Shown one piece after another: positions 32,290-43,568 of a stretch of DNA of 64,000 nt (its first letter is position 1; each line of letters begins with the position of its first letter). The DNA lies in NCBI GenBank assembly GCA_917880885.1, contig OU862922.1, positions 23,746,627-23,810,626 of the forward strand. Reading direction: 5' to 3'. The notes under the pieces are model-generated. The model saw only the letters and a list, made by a program, of their open reading frames with translations. It did no database searches and was not told the origin of the DNA. Origin of the DNA: Limnephilus marmoratus. Lineage: Eukaryota; Arthropoda; Insecta; Trichoptera; Limnephilidae. Both the position numbers and the translations under genes were made by a program.

Positions 32290-32934
32290 CATTATACCCG
32301 ATCACGAAAATAATTAATGTATAAATAAATGAATAAATAAATATTTAAAAGAATCCATTTTTTTCATTTAGCAGTTGCGTACTATTAAAGTAACTGCGGG
32401 CCCTTTACAGTACGTCCAGTTTTTGGGAGGCCAAGTTTAACAAACCCAGGCTAATTTTTTGTGGTTGGCTGATTGAAGTCGAACGATATTTTACTACCTA
32501 TTCACAAGGTTACGTAGAAATGTAAAAAGTAGTTATCATCCATATGACACCAAAGTATACATTTTTTATTGTACCTACCTATTATTTACACGACTGTCTA
32601 CCTACAGTTCATTCACGACTGTCTACCTACAGTGAAAACGTCTTGTTATCACGCCAACATAATAAAAAAATACAATGCCAACTATTTAACCATTAATAAA
32701 GATCTCCACAGGTGTTCCTCGGGGTTACACAGGGATATGGTGCGATAAAGAAAAACAGCCCTTTGTGTTGTTGATTTATTTCATGTTCTATTCTATTACA
32801 CATCACAAGTAGCAACATGCCATGTTTATTATTAAATTTACATACTTATCTACAATAATTTAGTGAAGTTTTAATTTTTTATGTACGTTCACGAACACAT
32901 TCAAAGTGAAAAATTAAAACAAAGGACAGACAGT
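32290..32934. other. Spacer with a short tandem duplication
   Basis: ACGACTGTCTACCTACAGT occurs twice 26 bases apart near 32590-32630. Nothing else was recognised. Confidence 0.45.
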
Positions 32935-33990
32935 TTAGAGTTTAGAAAAAAAGTATTTACGAAACCTGCTTGTTCAACAAAACCTACTAGCTCTATAAAC
33001 CCACTTGTTCAAAAAACCTACGTCTTCAATAAACCTATTCGTTCAATAAATCTACATGTTTAATAAACCTACTCGTTCAATAAACCTGCTTGTTTAGTAA
33101 ACTCACACCGTCAATAGACCTACTTGTTTAATAAACTTACTCACTCGTTCAATAAACCTACTTGATCAATAAACCTCCTCGTTCAATAGACCTACTTGTT
33201 CAATAAACATACTCGTTCAATAAACCTACATGTTCAATAAACCCACTTCTTCAATAAACCTACTTGTTCAATAAACCTACTTGTTCAATAAACCTACTCA
33301 TTCAATAAACCTGCTTGTTTAGTAAACTCACACCTTCAATAGACCTACTTGTTTAATAAACTTACTCACTTGTTCAATAAACCTACTTGATCAATAAACC
33401 TCCTCGTTCAATAGACCTACTTGTCCAATAAACCTGTTTGTTTAGTAAACTCACACCGTCAATAGACCTACTTGTTTAATAAACTTACTCACTCGTTCAA
33501 TAAACCTACTTGATCAATAAACTCCCTCGTTCAATAGACCTACTTGTTCAATAAACATACTCGTTCAATAAACCTACATGTTCAATAAACCCACTTCTTC
33601 AATAAACCTAATTGTTCAATAAACCTACTTGTTCAATAAACCTACTCATTCAATAAACCTGCTTGTTTAGTAAACTCACACCTTCAATAGACCTACTTGT
33701 TTAATAAACTTACTCACTTGTTCAATAAACCTACTTGATCAATAAACCTCCTCGTTCAATAGACCTACTTGTCCAATAAACCTGCTTGTTTAGTAAACTC
33801 ACACCGTCAATAGACCTACTTGTGTAATAAACTTACTCACTCGTTCAATAAACCTACTTGATCAATAAACCTCCTCGTTCAATAGACCTACTTGTTCAAT
33901 AAACATACTCGTTCAATAAACCTACATGTTCAATAAACCTACATGTTCAATAAACCTACTCGTTCAATAAACCTGCTTGGGCTTCAAAAT
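32935..33990. repeat. Minisatellite, about 17-bp unit, 348-bp higher-order period
   Basis: The unit is close to TTCAATAAACCTACTTG with regular variants. The landmark TGTTTAGTAAACTCACACC recurs at 33091, 33316, 33439, 33664 and 33787, giving alternating intervals of 225 and 123 bases. The array thus has a 348-bp higher-order period of about three copies. A frame at 32881-33063 is a translation of the array start, not a gene. Confidence 0.95.
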
Positions 33991-34062
33991 CTTCTCATAT
34001 CTTATGGTGGATTTGCAGTTAGTTTACTAAGACGACCGGAAAATATGGTATATTGCTAACAA

Positions 34063-34138
34063 GAAAATCTTACAATATATGGGCCCCTCATGTGCTGACA
34101 GTACATGAAGTGAGGGGCCCATATATTGTAAGATTTTC
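34063..34138. repeat. Perfect 28-bp hairpin
   Basis: GAAAATCTTACAATATATGG followed by GCCCCTCA, a 20-base loop, then the exact inverse. It lies just outside the minisatellite. No second copy was seen. Confidence 0.9.
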
Positions 34139-35103
34139 TCCCCCGTGCTAGGATTTCACCCATTCGATGCGACAAACAGCTAATACTATAGTACTTAACT
34201 TTATAGTAGGTATAATAATAATTACATAAGGAGAAAGAGACTGTTATAATAATGGTACTCGGACTTGGCTTTGGCTTTTGCCACCAACAGAAGAACGTGT
34301 TGTAAAAAGTGACAAGAGTATTTACATTTAAAGCTAGATATGTTGTTAGACTGGAATTTCTGACACCACCGACCTCCACCGGTATCATCAATAAAACGTA
34401 AAGTCAGGAAATGTTAAGATGTAACCTGCTAGCTAACCTCCGACCTTCCTTCTGTAGAAATGTTTATCAATGCTGGAGGGCGCTATTGCTTTGTGACGCC
34501 CACCCAGTACAATAGAACAGACAATACCTTCTACCGTTCCCTCTTCAACTAACAACACAACGTTACCTACATACATTGTCTGGTTTTCTTCAGTTTTTTA
34601 TACTATTCAGCTAAATTGCCTACATATTATTTGCCGACAACAGCCGTGAGACAGATGGAAGATATATTAAACACGGTACATTTATATTATTGCGATTCTT
34701 CGTATGTGGGTGCAATTCCGGAGGCCGACGAAAATCGGTACAAGACAGACGTGGAGAATGTTCAATAGTGTTATTGAGATGAATTGTATTAATTCATAAA
34801 TATGTTGTTAACACGATAATTTAACGATCGTCATAATAAATCTTTGACCCTTTTGTTTTCTTTGCCAAGCCCAATAGTATTGAGTCATTGCATTTAAATA
34901 TTAGACTCCAGACAACAGGATGATCAACAACTTGGCATTTCTAACCAGTATTGTTTCATGTATGAGGGGTAATTATTTCCTAACAAAGATCGCGGTACTA
35001 TATTTTATCAGGGTTTCTTAAATAAATAAAACTTACCTACTCCTTTCCAAAGAACCAACTTAAACTTCTGCAAACATCTTGTGTGAATGTGTCGACTATA
35101 TTA
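34139..35103. other. Spacer, nothing recognised
   Basis: No repeat copy and no coding frame with motifs or splice support. Confidence 0.4.
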
Positions 35104-35509
35104 TAGGGAAAGTACCCATACTACGTGACCCGTTTAGGGGTGGGTCTTTAAAATACCACGCTTGGTCACAATGGGGGGCGGGGAGATTAGGTTTTTATCA
35201 CGTAGTCAATCTAGAAATCTTTTTATATTTTTTCCACTAACTTTTTAATATTTTTTCCACTTTTAATTATAGGTGCACCTGCACTCTTGGCGTCACGCAG
35301 CAAGCGCCGTATTAATAAAGACAAATATAAGCCAAATAATTTTATTTAACTTTTTGTTAGCAAGAAACGGTTCAAAACCATATTTATGATTTACTACGTG
35401 AAAACTGTAGGGGGGTGGGGGTCTTGGAAAATACTACATAATGTCACCGAGGGGGGAGGGGGGTTAAAAATTCCAAAAAGTGGGTCACATAGTATGGGTA
35501 CGTTCCCTA
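35104..35509. mobile_element. MITE with GGGAAAGTACCCATACTACG termini
   Basis: The left terminus GGGAAAGTACCCATACTACG and the inverse of the right terminus GGGAACGTACCCATACTATG form a long inverted pair continuing into GTGACCC. TA lies on both sides, as for Tc1/mariner-type insertion. G-rich tracts (GGGGTGGG, GGGGGGAGGGG) sit subterminally. No coding content. Confidence 0.75.
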
Positions 35510-36698
35510 ACATCGACAATTGCAAACAGAAATTTCTCGTATCTCTTGTTTTCACGTGACTTCACATGACCCAAACTTTATTGTCTCTTGTTTTGTTTAT
35601 ATTAAAGAACTGATGTATATCTACACTGTAAATAAAAAAAAAATAAACAGTAAAATCTGTTTCCGAAGCTTTTGTTGGCGTTATGAAATTGGCAGATCCA
35701 TTTCTGTCTGAATTTGTAGAAAGGGGCAACTATTTTTTTTTTCAAAGCACAAAAACATATGTTGGCGTTACTTGGAGTTCAATAAACCAGTGAGTAAAAG
35801 AAGATTAGATGCTAAATATTTTTGTTCACATATTTAACAAAAAGACTGCTACGAAGAAAAAAGAAAAAATCTGAAAAAGATTATTGAATTCAGAGCGAAG
35901 CCGGGTAAAAAAGTTTAACATTAATATTAAATACGTATTAAAATTTCAGTATTCATATCAACGCCATGAGTGAAAATATAAAATCTAGGAATGAGAAAAT
36001 CAATAAAGTCACACCAGTTGTAATAAAATAACTGATGAAACGTAACATAATAAAATCGTTGAAAACACCAGCTGGGTTTTAAGTTAGCTCTAAGCCTGCA
36101 TTGTGATAACACGAACAAAATGTCGTTATCAAGCAGTTATTATAATTTATCGAACGCCGACCCTTGGTCAGTGCTTTTAACGACAACTGTAAAATTTCAT
36201 ATACATTGAGCTCTACGAAACGGTGGCGGACACAGGGGTTGCGATTTTATTGCAATATGCATTAATTGCATAATCCACCCCGCTGCTACTGCGGCATGAA
36301 TTGCAATTTAGTAAAAACGTTTTTGTACAAATACACGTATTTGCTGATATTCCATGACCCAGGATTAGCGTCGTAAAAACACAGAACAGCGAATAAACGA
36401 TCGAACGCTTATTCAAAAAAATTTTTTTTTTTTATTGGTGCCCTTTTTTACTCATGTACGCTCTAGCGTGTTTAAATCGCACTTTATGGAACGCACGTTT
36501 TTTAAAGTTACCATGGCAACATCAACAAATCAACAAAATGTGAAGTCTAAATGTCAACTTTTAACTATAAATCTGACAGTATTATTTTAAACGTCAAATG
36601 TTTCAAAAATTTTATTCAAAGTTTACATTCTTTTTTACATCGTTTACATTCTAATTATTTAAATGGATGTGAAAAGAGGAAAATGTTTAGAAATGTAA
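35510..36698. other. Unique spacer, possible conserved block at 36170-36400
   Basis: The block holds TTTTATTGCAATATGCATTA and ATTGCATAATCC, homeodomain/POU-like motifs, in otherwise unremarkable sequence. No gene was recognised. Regulatory function is only a guess. Confidence 0.2.
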
Positions 36699-36935
36699 TC
36701 AATTAATTAACAGACATTGCAATTTCGAATGTATGGCCCACATAGTCGATGCTTTGTACTGTTCCGACATTTTCTGAAGGTAAGCAAGCACAACTCGTTC
36801 ATCTACATCTACTACGTTTTGCTCCTCCATCCATGTTATGAACCTTTCATATTCTTTTTTATAAACGTCTTTGGATTTTTCAGGTATTAACCGCGATTCT
36901 GCTTTGGTATTTAAATTATCAATGTTAGAACTCAT
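36699..36935 (-). pseudogene. N-terminal part of a tyrosine recombinase (Crypton-like)
   Basis: The 78-residue frame begins MSSNIDNLNTKAESRLIPEK, then SKDVYKKEYERFITWMEEQN and VLAYLQKMSEQYKASTMW. A helical, Tyr/Glu-rich start followed by W and LAYLxxxSxxYxxSTxW is typical of the SAM-like core-binding domain of tyrosine recombinases such as Crypton elements. The catalytic R-H-R-Y domain is absent: the frame ends in LLIN and a stop. So this is a truncated or non-autonomous remnant. A strong palindrome at 37155-37253 may be the element end. Confidence 0.6.
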
Positions 36936-37154
36936 TTTAAAACACACAATAACTAGTAAAAACTGTGATGTCAACTATTAATCTTATGTGACAGATTTCA
37001 AATTAATGTTTGTGTTTTTCATTTCCATGACAACAAGACATTGTGATGTCACATCACGAATTCATTAATAGTTTTATTTCCAAATTTATAATAATAATAT
37101 CAATATTTATGTTTTCAAAGTGTACCAATAAAAAAAAAATATCGTAAAGTATTC

Positions 37155-37253
37155 GTGGATAACTGGTCTTTAAAACACTTGCTTTATTTCGAGCACTCGG
37201 CTACGCCGTCGTGCTCGAAAAATCGCGCGTGTTTTAAAGACCTGTTTATCCAC
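37155..37253. repeat. Palindrome of about 42-bp arms near the recombinase remnant
   Basis: GTGGATAACTGGTCTTTAAA and the inverse TTTAAAGACCTGTTTATCCAC-like end enclose CGAGCAC and GTGCTCG. The arms are imperfect between (GCTTTATTT against AAATCGCGC). It may be a terminal or recombination site of the Crypton-like element, or an independent foldback. Confidence 0.7.
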
Positions 37254-37734
37254 TTATATTTTAATATACTATATTATTAGTTTTACTATCCGCCTTCCCT
37301 TAATATTTATTTTGCCGCTGAGTTAAAGTTTCAACAAAGTGTTTCAAAATTCTGGTCAAACAATCAATATACGAGTAACAACGAAATATAACAGAGCTCT
37401 GTGTGAAAATACTCATTATACTTTATTTTTCTAGTCCAGTGTTAAGTTGTGACAGTCAGTTTAAAAAAATATATTACATAGTATCTTTCATTAAAAAAAT
37501 AGTCTTGAAGTGCGAACTGATAGGTAGATACAATTTTTTTCAGAATCTTTTTCTTATTGAATTTGAAAAGTAAGGAAAAAAATTGCATTTCTATCTTTTA
37601 ACAGCGAAATAGTTAGTTTGATATATAAATTGGAGACACGAAAAGCTCCTATATTGATACCAGCTAATTATTATTGCAAGGAACCTATATTATACAAAAT
37701 AGTCTTGAAGTGTGAATTGATAGATCCCCAGCAG
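37254..37734. other. Spacer, nothing recognised
   Basis: ATAGTCTTGAAGTG(C/T)GAA occurs twice (about 37500 and 37700) with a shared GATAG after it. Otherwise featureless. Confidence 0.4.
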
Positions 37735-38205
37735 ATTTCACCTTTTTTTAAATCTTTTTTAAACGACTTCGAAAAGGAGGAGGTTCTCAATTCGACTGTA
37801 TTTTTTTTTTTTTTTTTTATGTTTGTTACCTCAGAACTTTCGACTGGGTGAACCGATATTGATGATTCTTTTTTTATTTAAAAGCTGGTGCTTCCCGTGT
37901 GGTCCCATTTTAATTTGGTCCAGTTCTGACAATGGCATCCATGAGAAAATCATATAAGTCTTAAATTTGCATCAAGTATGTGCGCGACAAATGGACGAAT
38001 AACTCAATATCACGCCAACCGATTTCGATGATTCTTTTTTTATTGGAAAGGATGTACTTCAAGGGTAGTTTGATGAGAGTTTGGTTAGGTTCTGATTATG
38101 GGATCCATGACAAAGTAACGGAACTCTTCCAATTCTGAAGAACAAATTTACGATACTCGGCCGAATCTTAATCGAATTAGTTAGTGTACTTCAGATTCAC
38201 TAAAA
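37735..38205 (+). repeat. Dispersed insect-type repeat with an internal duplication
   Basis: It begins with AACGACTTCGAAAAGGAGGA and CTCAATTCGACTG, a phrase I recognise from many insect genomes. GATGATTCTTTTTTTATT occurs at about 37860 and 38027, each followed by a parallel block ending in GG(C/G)ATCCATGA. The interval of about 170 bases shows an old tandem duplication. No protein was recognised. Confidence 0.55.
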
Positions 38206-38211
38206 ATCAAA

Positions 38212-38571
38212 AAATAAACAAAAATTTTAACAAAACAAAAAAACGACTTCAAAAATGCACTAAAAAGTAAAAAATAATTTCGTATTCTTCTACAACTTTA
38301 TAATCAACTTACCTTTTCTATTCATCAATATGTAGGTACGATTGTTATTTTTGGAGTCGGTGTCAACCAAGGTACCCGCGGCCCGGCGCGTTCACTTGAC
38401 AGCTCCTCTCCCGCCGACACCGACTCCAAAAATATCAATCGTACGTACATATTGATGAGTAGAAAAGGTAAGTTGATTATAAAGTTGTAGAAGAATACGA
38501 AATTATTTTTTACTTTTTAGTGCATTTTTGAAGTCGTTTTTTTGTTTTGTTAAAATTTTTGTTTATTCTTA
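38212..38571. repeat. Long foldback with 155-bp arms and a GC-rich loop
   Basis: The left arm (38212-38364) and right arm (38415-38571) are inverses with only a few mismatches, from AATAAACAAAAATTTTAAC to GGAGTCGGTGTC. The 50-base loop (38365-38414) is strikingly GC-rich (GGTACCCGCGGCCCGGCGCG) in an AT-rich element. The arm phrase AAAACGACTTCAAAAATGCA links it to the repeat just upstream. Confidence 0.88.
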
Positions 38572-40369
38572 TTACACAATTGAAAAGTGCAGAACAAAAA
38601 CATTCCATTTCTATTTATATTGAGGGATCAGTAGGATTTATAGGTTCAATTAGAAATGCCACAGAGCCGAACCCTCTGATATGAAAATATCTGGAGTCGG
38701 TGAATTATATTCCCATTTGGTCTCTAGTAGGTTGACATGTTGTTCTTGTATTATTTTGTATTTATAATACTTATATAGTGCAATTGCATAGCGTGGGTTG
38801 ACTAGATGATCATTTGGGGAAGTGTGTGAAAGGGTTTAGTTTTTCCTGTGGGGAAAATTTAACCCGGACATTTAAATCTGGTGCGTAAAAAATTAGCAAA
38901 TTATTAATACAAGAAACCCGCATTATACAGGAATAAGTAAAGCTTATTATTTACTTTCAGTATTTACGTAAAATATGCCTTGAACGTAATCAGAAGTCAA
39001 CCAGAAGTTAAATGAAAAATGAAAATTGGGTCAAACCTTAAAGCTTAAAACAAAAACTTCTAAATTAGTTCCTCATCTTTTCGAACCTATCTAGAAATTT
39101 CATAATTTTTCTAATCTATTTAATTTATCGTTTTGTTTGTTCTGTCGGTATCTCTTTGGTATATAGTTGTCCCTAATTTAGACTTCGCTGTGTGACTATG
39201 TCTACATATTATGAAAATATGAATAATACTTCCATAGACTACACACCACACCACACACGGTTTAGCTGCCGCTGCCGTTCAAACGGAACTTACTACTTAA
39301 CGACGCTATAAAGTTGATATTGTGTTTTGTTTGCCATCTTATGAATGGTCCTATTATCCCCGACTCTTCAAATATTTAGTGTGTTCTGACTTTTTATGGA
39401 CAACCTTCAGGGATCATTTGGAGTTTGTAGCCTGATTAATTGTTTGGATTTGGATTGGGGCAAAGATATTTATATTTCAATATAAATATCTTTGTAAACT
39501 GCTTTCAAAACAAAGACGGAGAAAAATGTATTCATTTGTACTCTTGAACTCACGAATACTACATAGTGAAGCGTGTAGCAATAGTAATTTAAAATGAAGA
39601 CTTTTGATGGCATCCCTTACAGATGGCTGGCTATGGTGTTTATCTTACTTTTCATGAGCGATTTTTAAGTTTTTATAATTATTTTTTATTTGATGTCTTA
39701 TTAGAGTTAAAGTTAGAAGGAGGAAGTCCATAGTAGATATTTTTTACTACTACCCATGTACAAATTGATAAAATGTAAACTGTTGATTTCTCGAAAACAA
39801 TAATAATTAAAGAATCCCCATTTGTGCAATGTTAAAAATTGAAAGAAAGTTAGTGTTAGGGGAAGAGCTAATTTTTCAGACTATAAACACATTATGCTTA
39901 GCAAGAATTTTCTTTAAATAAAACAAGATGTAAATATACAATAACTTAACCTTTTTTCTTTAATTATTATTATGTATGTAGTATCGGGTAAAAGGTTGGC
40001 AACACTGGACCTAGGGTGGCAGGAGAACAATTTTTGGCGGGTAGATTTAGATAAGACGTGCCTTGTAATTCTTTTTGTATTTTACGTGTCATTATAATAA
40101 ACCTAAATAAACTTATCCCCTGTTTTTACTGTAGAATTTATCCGATCTTACATTATCTAATTTTTGTTTTATTATAATGGTACATCATGGGTTTACCTTC
40201 TCATTAAATATTCATTGTTGTCCCCCTCCCAATTAATAATTTTCAATTGTTGTCAATTTCATACGTTTTATCCCGGTTTAGTTTATGTTCTTTAGTAGTA
40301 CGTCACATTCTTTCTCCTCCAATCTCTCTACCTACGTATAATGAATAACTATGTTTTAGTATTTAGTTA
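38572..40369. other. Spacer, nothing recognised
   Basis: One short palindrome (ATATTTATATTTCAATATAAAT, split) near 39466-39490. No dispersed repeat or coding signal was identified over 1.8 kb. Confidence 0.35.
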
Positions 40370-40430
40370 TTATTCTATCCCGAAGAAGCTTGGTTTAAGC
40401 GAAACCGGTCGACATATACCCGGTATGATA
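40370..40430 (+). other. Decayed hammerhead-like or hairpin remnant
   Basis: CCGAAGAAGCTTGGTTTAAG followed by CGAAACCGGTCG has the layout [core]-stem II-GAAAC seen in Penelope-type hammerheads. Here U is C in the first core strand, and no clear stem I or GUH site is present. Could be chance. Confidence 0.3.
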
Positions 40431-40431
40431 T

Positions 40432-40562
40432 GGCCGGTCAGTCGATAAGTGGGCATCGTATTTGGGTCCCACCCGGGCGTCGCATGTTCGATTCTTCGCC
40501 TGGCTAATTCCTTCATCACGACACAAGAAATATTTTCCGCTTACTGTGGTGGTATTAGGAGA
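40432..40562 (+). mobile_element. tRNA-headed SINE, family S4
   Basis: GGCCGGTCAGTCGATAAGTG, TTTGGGTCCCACCCGGGCGT, box B-like TGTTCGATTC and TTTTCCGCTTACTGTGGTGG occur in the same order as at 63050-63215. It abuts the S2 copy that follows. Confidence 0.7.
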
Positions 40563-40564
40563 TT

Positions 40565-41290
40565 TTCAAAGATTGTTTTTTTTTTACATGAGCTCCACTC
40601 AGGAGGCCCTGAGGAAAATAATTTCCATCAGGGCCTATGTCATCTTTGGGGATGCTGTGAGAAGGGTTTTTTTTAAGGAAAGGAAGGAGAGGAGAGTTCT
40701 GGGAAGGAAAGGAGTTTAAGGGGTGGGTAGGAATCTGGGGTTCAGTGTGTCTTGGTCATTCGCCTCCAAGACCTAGACAAACCTCACCCCATGAACCCGG
40801 GCGCGTATTTACAATCCCTACCGCGTTTCAGTCGCTTTAAATTTTCAATATCAAAATTTAAATATTTAGAAATAAAATTATTAATTTCTAATATACACAT
40901 TGGAAAGATTATTTTATCTAGATTTTAGAACAATTTTTGTTTTTGCAAAGTGATAAAAAATTATTAAATTATTATGGGAATAATATTAAAATTTGAATAT
41001 TTAGAAATAAAATTATTAATTTCTAATGTACACATCAGAAAGATTATTTTATTTAGATTATAGAACCATTTTTGTTTTTGCAATGAGATAAAAAATAACC
41101 AATATAGAGGTATATTTAAAATGTAAATTGTCGTTACCGCGACCGAATCGGTGTAGGTTTTGTAAATACGAAACCCGGGCACCCCTGCTAAATCACCAAA
41201 CGTAGCGAACCACTTGGGGAGACCTATGGCAGAGGTGTTGGTTATTCAATAAAGGTTCCCGGGGCGGCGGTACCCATTCCCGCCTCCCAA
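40565..41290 (-). mobile_element. S2 SINE-like element, minus copy, split by a MITE
   Basis: The left part (40575-40802) runs from the CCTGAGGAAAAT stem-loop to CATGAACCCGGGC. The right part (41172-41290) resumes AACCCGGGCACCCCTGCTAA and ends at the head GGTTCCCGGGGCGGCGGTAC. Removing 40803-41171 and one 9-bp repeat restores a complete S2 copy. Frames at 40449-40719 are repeat translations. Confidence 0.85.
40803..41171. mobile_element. MITE with 9-bp target duplication inside an S2 SINE
   Basis: The left end GCGTATTTACAATCCCTAC and the inverse right end TCGTATTTACAAAACCTAC form the terminal inverted repeat. AACCCGGGC flanks both sides (40794-40802 and 41172-41180). The interior holds an imperfect tandem duplication of about 110 bases with 135-base period (ATATTTAGAAATAAAATTAT at about 40861 and 40996). 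A 9-bp duplication points to a Mutator-like or related DNA transposon. Confidence 0.85.
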
Positions 41291-42029
41291 ATTTACTTGA
41301 GTTGGGTTATTTGTAACGATTCGTGGTTAAATACTAAACATATATATATATTTTAAACTTAACTTACGTTACTTACAGAACCAGAGGGGGTTGTTTATCT
41401 GTTGTACATATAAATAATTCGTCATCGGTTTTCGAAATATTTATGTTACGTATTTTGAACGTTCTAAACAATAAATATGTATATTAATTATATGAATAGA
41501 AGAGTGAATTCGTCAATTTAATAGAAGTCATTAAGTAAAATCACAATATTTACTAACAAAAGTTACCAACATCCCGCGGAGAATTTTTTTTCGTTGGTTT
41601 ACTGTTTTTTCTAGCGCGGAAGACAAATACGCAGGCTCGCTAAAGCAACCATTTTTAACTACATATAACCAAATACAACGTTGCCAGCTGTAAAATACAT
41701 TCAATGCGTTTTTACAGCGCGGCCGCGGAAGTAAGCTTATTAGTAACAGATCGTGTTCTAGTGTATACGAGCTTTATTTATGTTGTTGCAACACAGGTTA
41801 TCGGCAGTGAAAGGTTTTTTTTAGTAATTATGATAAAATAACGTTTTTCTCAAAATAAATGTTATTTATGGAAAAATATATATTTTCATTAGTATTTTTC
41901 CTAATTTTAATATATAAGTAGGATTCGAATTTTGAACATCTAGCTGTCACAGTTACTTTGTTTTGCTCTAGAAAAAAATAATCTTTTTTTATTATTTTAA
42001 CTAATATTTTTATGTTTTCTGGTCAATAA
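41291..42029. other. Spacer, nothing recognised
   Basis: AT-rich; no repeat copy or coding signal identified. Confidence 0.4.
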
Positions 42030-42174
42030 AAGTGTAGTGTGTTTTTCCTTGAGGATTCTTCTCCCCTCTGATCTTCCAGGAGTCCCTTTTCGTTACTGAT
42101 TTCCAGATATTTATAACCTTTTTTATTTCTGTCACTTTCCATAGATTTTTTTTTCATTTATATTTTTGTAAACA

Positions 42175-43568
42175 ATGGAGGAGGACCCTCCTGGACATCC
42201 TAAAAAGCCCCCAGATCCTCCCCTGACCCCCCAGATGGTGAAAATCTAGTAATTTCGGACAGTGAATCTGTCATTCTGACTACCACAAAAAAAAGGAAGT
42301 TTAGTCCCTCTTCCTCAATAAAACATGACTCTCCTTCTTCTTCTCAGTCTTCACCTGCTCTTCCTCAACCTCCTCCTACAAACTTTTATTCTCCTCATTC
42401 CTGTGGCCCGTTCATTGTGTACGCTCAAAAAACTGAGCAAGGTAAAACCATCCACCCTCTTGAATTTGGTAAATTCCTATCAAATAGCAAGAACCTTTCT
42501 ATTAAGCCGGGAGGTGTAAAATCCGAGGGTCGCTTCCGAATCTCTGTTGAATTCCTCTCAGGTTCAGCCGCCAACAACTTTATCAAAAACATATTTATTT
42601 CATCAAATTCTAAATTCAAGGCGTACATCCCAACTTACAATGTCACTCGAATGGGCCTCGTCAGAGGTATCTCGACCGATCTGTCGATTCCAGAAATCCT
42701 ATCTTCACTTTCAACTCCCCAACATATCGGCAATCCCATAAAAGCCAGGAGGCTAAATTATAAGGACACCTCTGAGGGCATCGTTTCCTGGAAGCCCTCA
42801 CAATCTGTCGTCATCACATTCGAAGGACAATCTCTTCCCTCCCATATTTATTTATTTTTCAACTCCTTACCAGTTGAAATGTATACTTATCCTACCACTC
42901 AATGTTACAATTGCTGTCGTTTTGGTCATACCAAAGTAGCATGCAGATCCCCTCCCAGATGTTTCAAATGTGGAGAAAACCACACGGCTGACCAATGTTC
43001 TTCTCTCTCTTCACCTAAATGTTTTAACTGCTCAGGTGCTCATTCCGCCATTAACTCTTCTTGTCCGGAACAATTTCGCCAAAAATATATAAAAATTTCT
43101 ATGGCCTCTCAGAACTTGTCTTTTCTACAGGCTTCTAAACTATTCCCGCCTGTCAAAAAATCATTTGCCGAGGTTTTATCCAGTAACTCCTCATCCAACC
43201 CACCCGCCTCCACCTCAACATCTTCTCGTTCCACTAAATTCTCATACAAAAACCCTATCTCTAAACCGGCTCCTGGATACGATCAGCAACAACACAACTC
43301 ACTTCTCTTGAATCCCAATGGTTCACCTCTTTCAAATGCCACAAATGGATGTGCAAACAGTTATAATTCATCCTCAACAAACCATCAAAAGCTTTCTGAA
43401 CAACTCTCCCAAGATAATTCTTCATTTATTCAATCTCTTATTATGCTTCTAATTGACCTAATTTCTTCTCAAACTAATCTACCGTCCAACGCTGCTTCTA
43501 TTATTTCCACATTAAAATCATTTATTCAAAATGGCTCTTCAAGATGTCACAATTCTTCAGTGGAATAG
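42175..43568 (+). pseudogene. LINE ORF1, gag-like protein with CCHC zinc knuckles (one frameshift)
   Basis: An ATG at 42175 starts MEEDPPGHPKKPPDPPLTP and runs into a stop. After a one-base slip in the C-run at 42227-42232, the frame continues DGENLVISDSESVILTTTKK and stays open to 43568. The body has a Ser/Pro-rich N-terminal part and a central domain containing SVEFLSGSAANNFIKNIF. Three Cys/His knuckles follow: CYNCCRFGHTKVAC, CFKCGENHTADQC and CFNCSGAHSAINSSC. The C-terminal region is Ser/Asn-rich. This is the usual layout of Jockey/I-type ORF1 RNA-binding proteins, which coat the element RNA. It overlaps ORF2 by 38 bases in another frame. The slip could be a true mutation or a sequencing error. 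Confidence 0.88.

Noticed and set aside
32881..33063. Open frame rich in Thr, Lys and Pro at the start of the minisatellite
   Set aside because: It is read from tandem 17-bp units and stops when the register changes.
34063..34138. MicroRNA precursor
   Set aside because: The stem is perfectly paired with no bulges and no flanking stem extension. Without small-RNA data, a microRNA call is not supportable.
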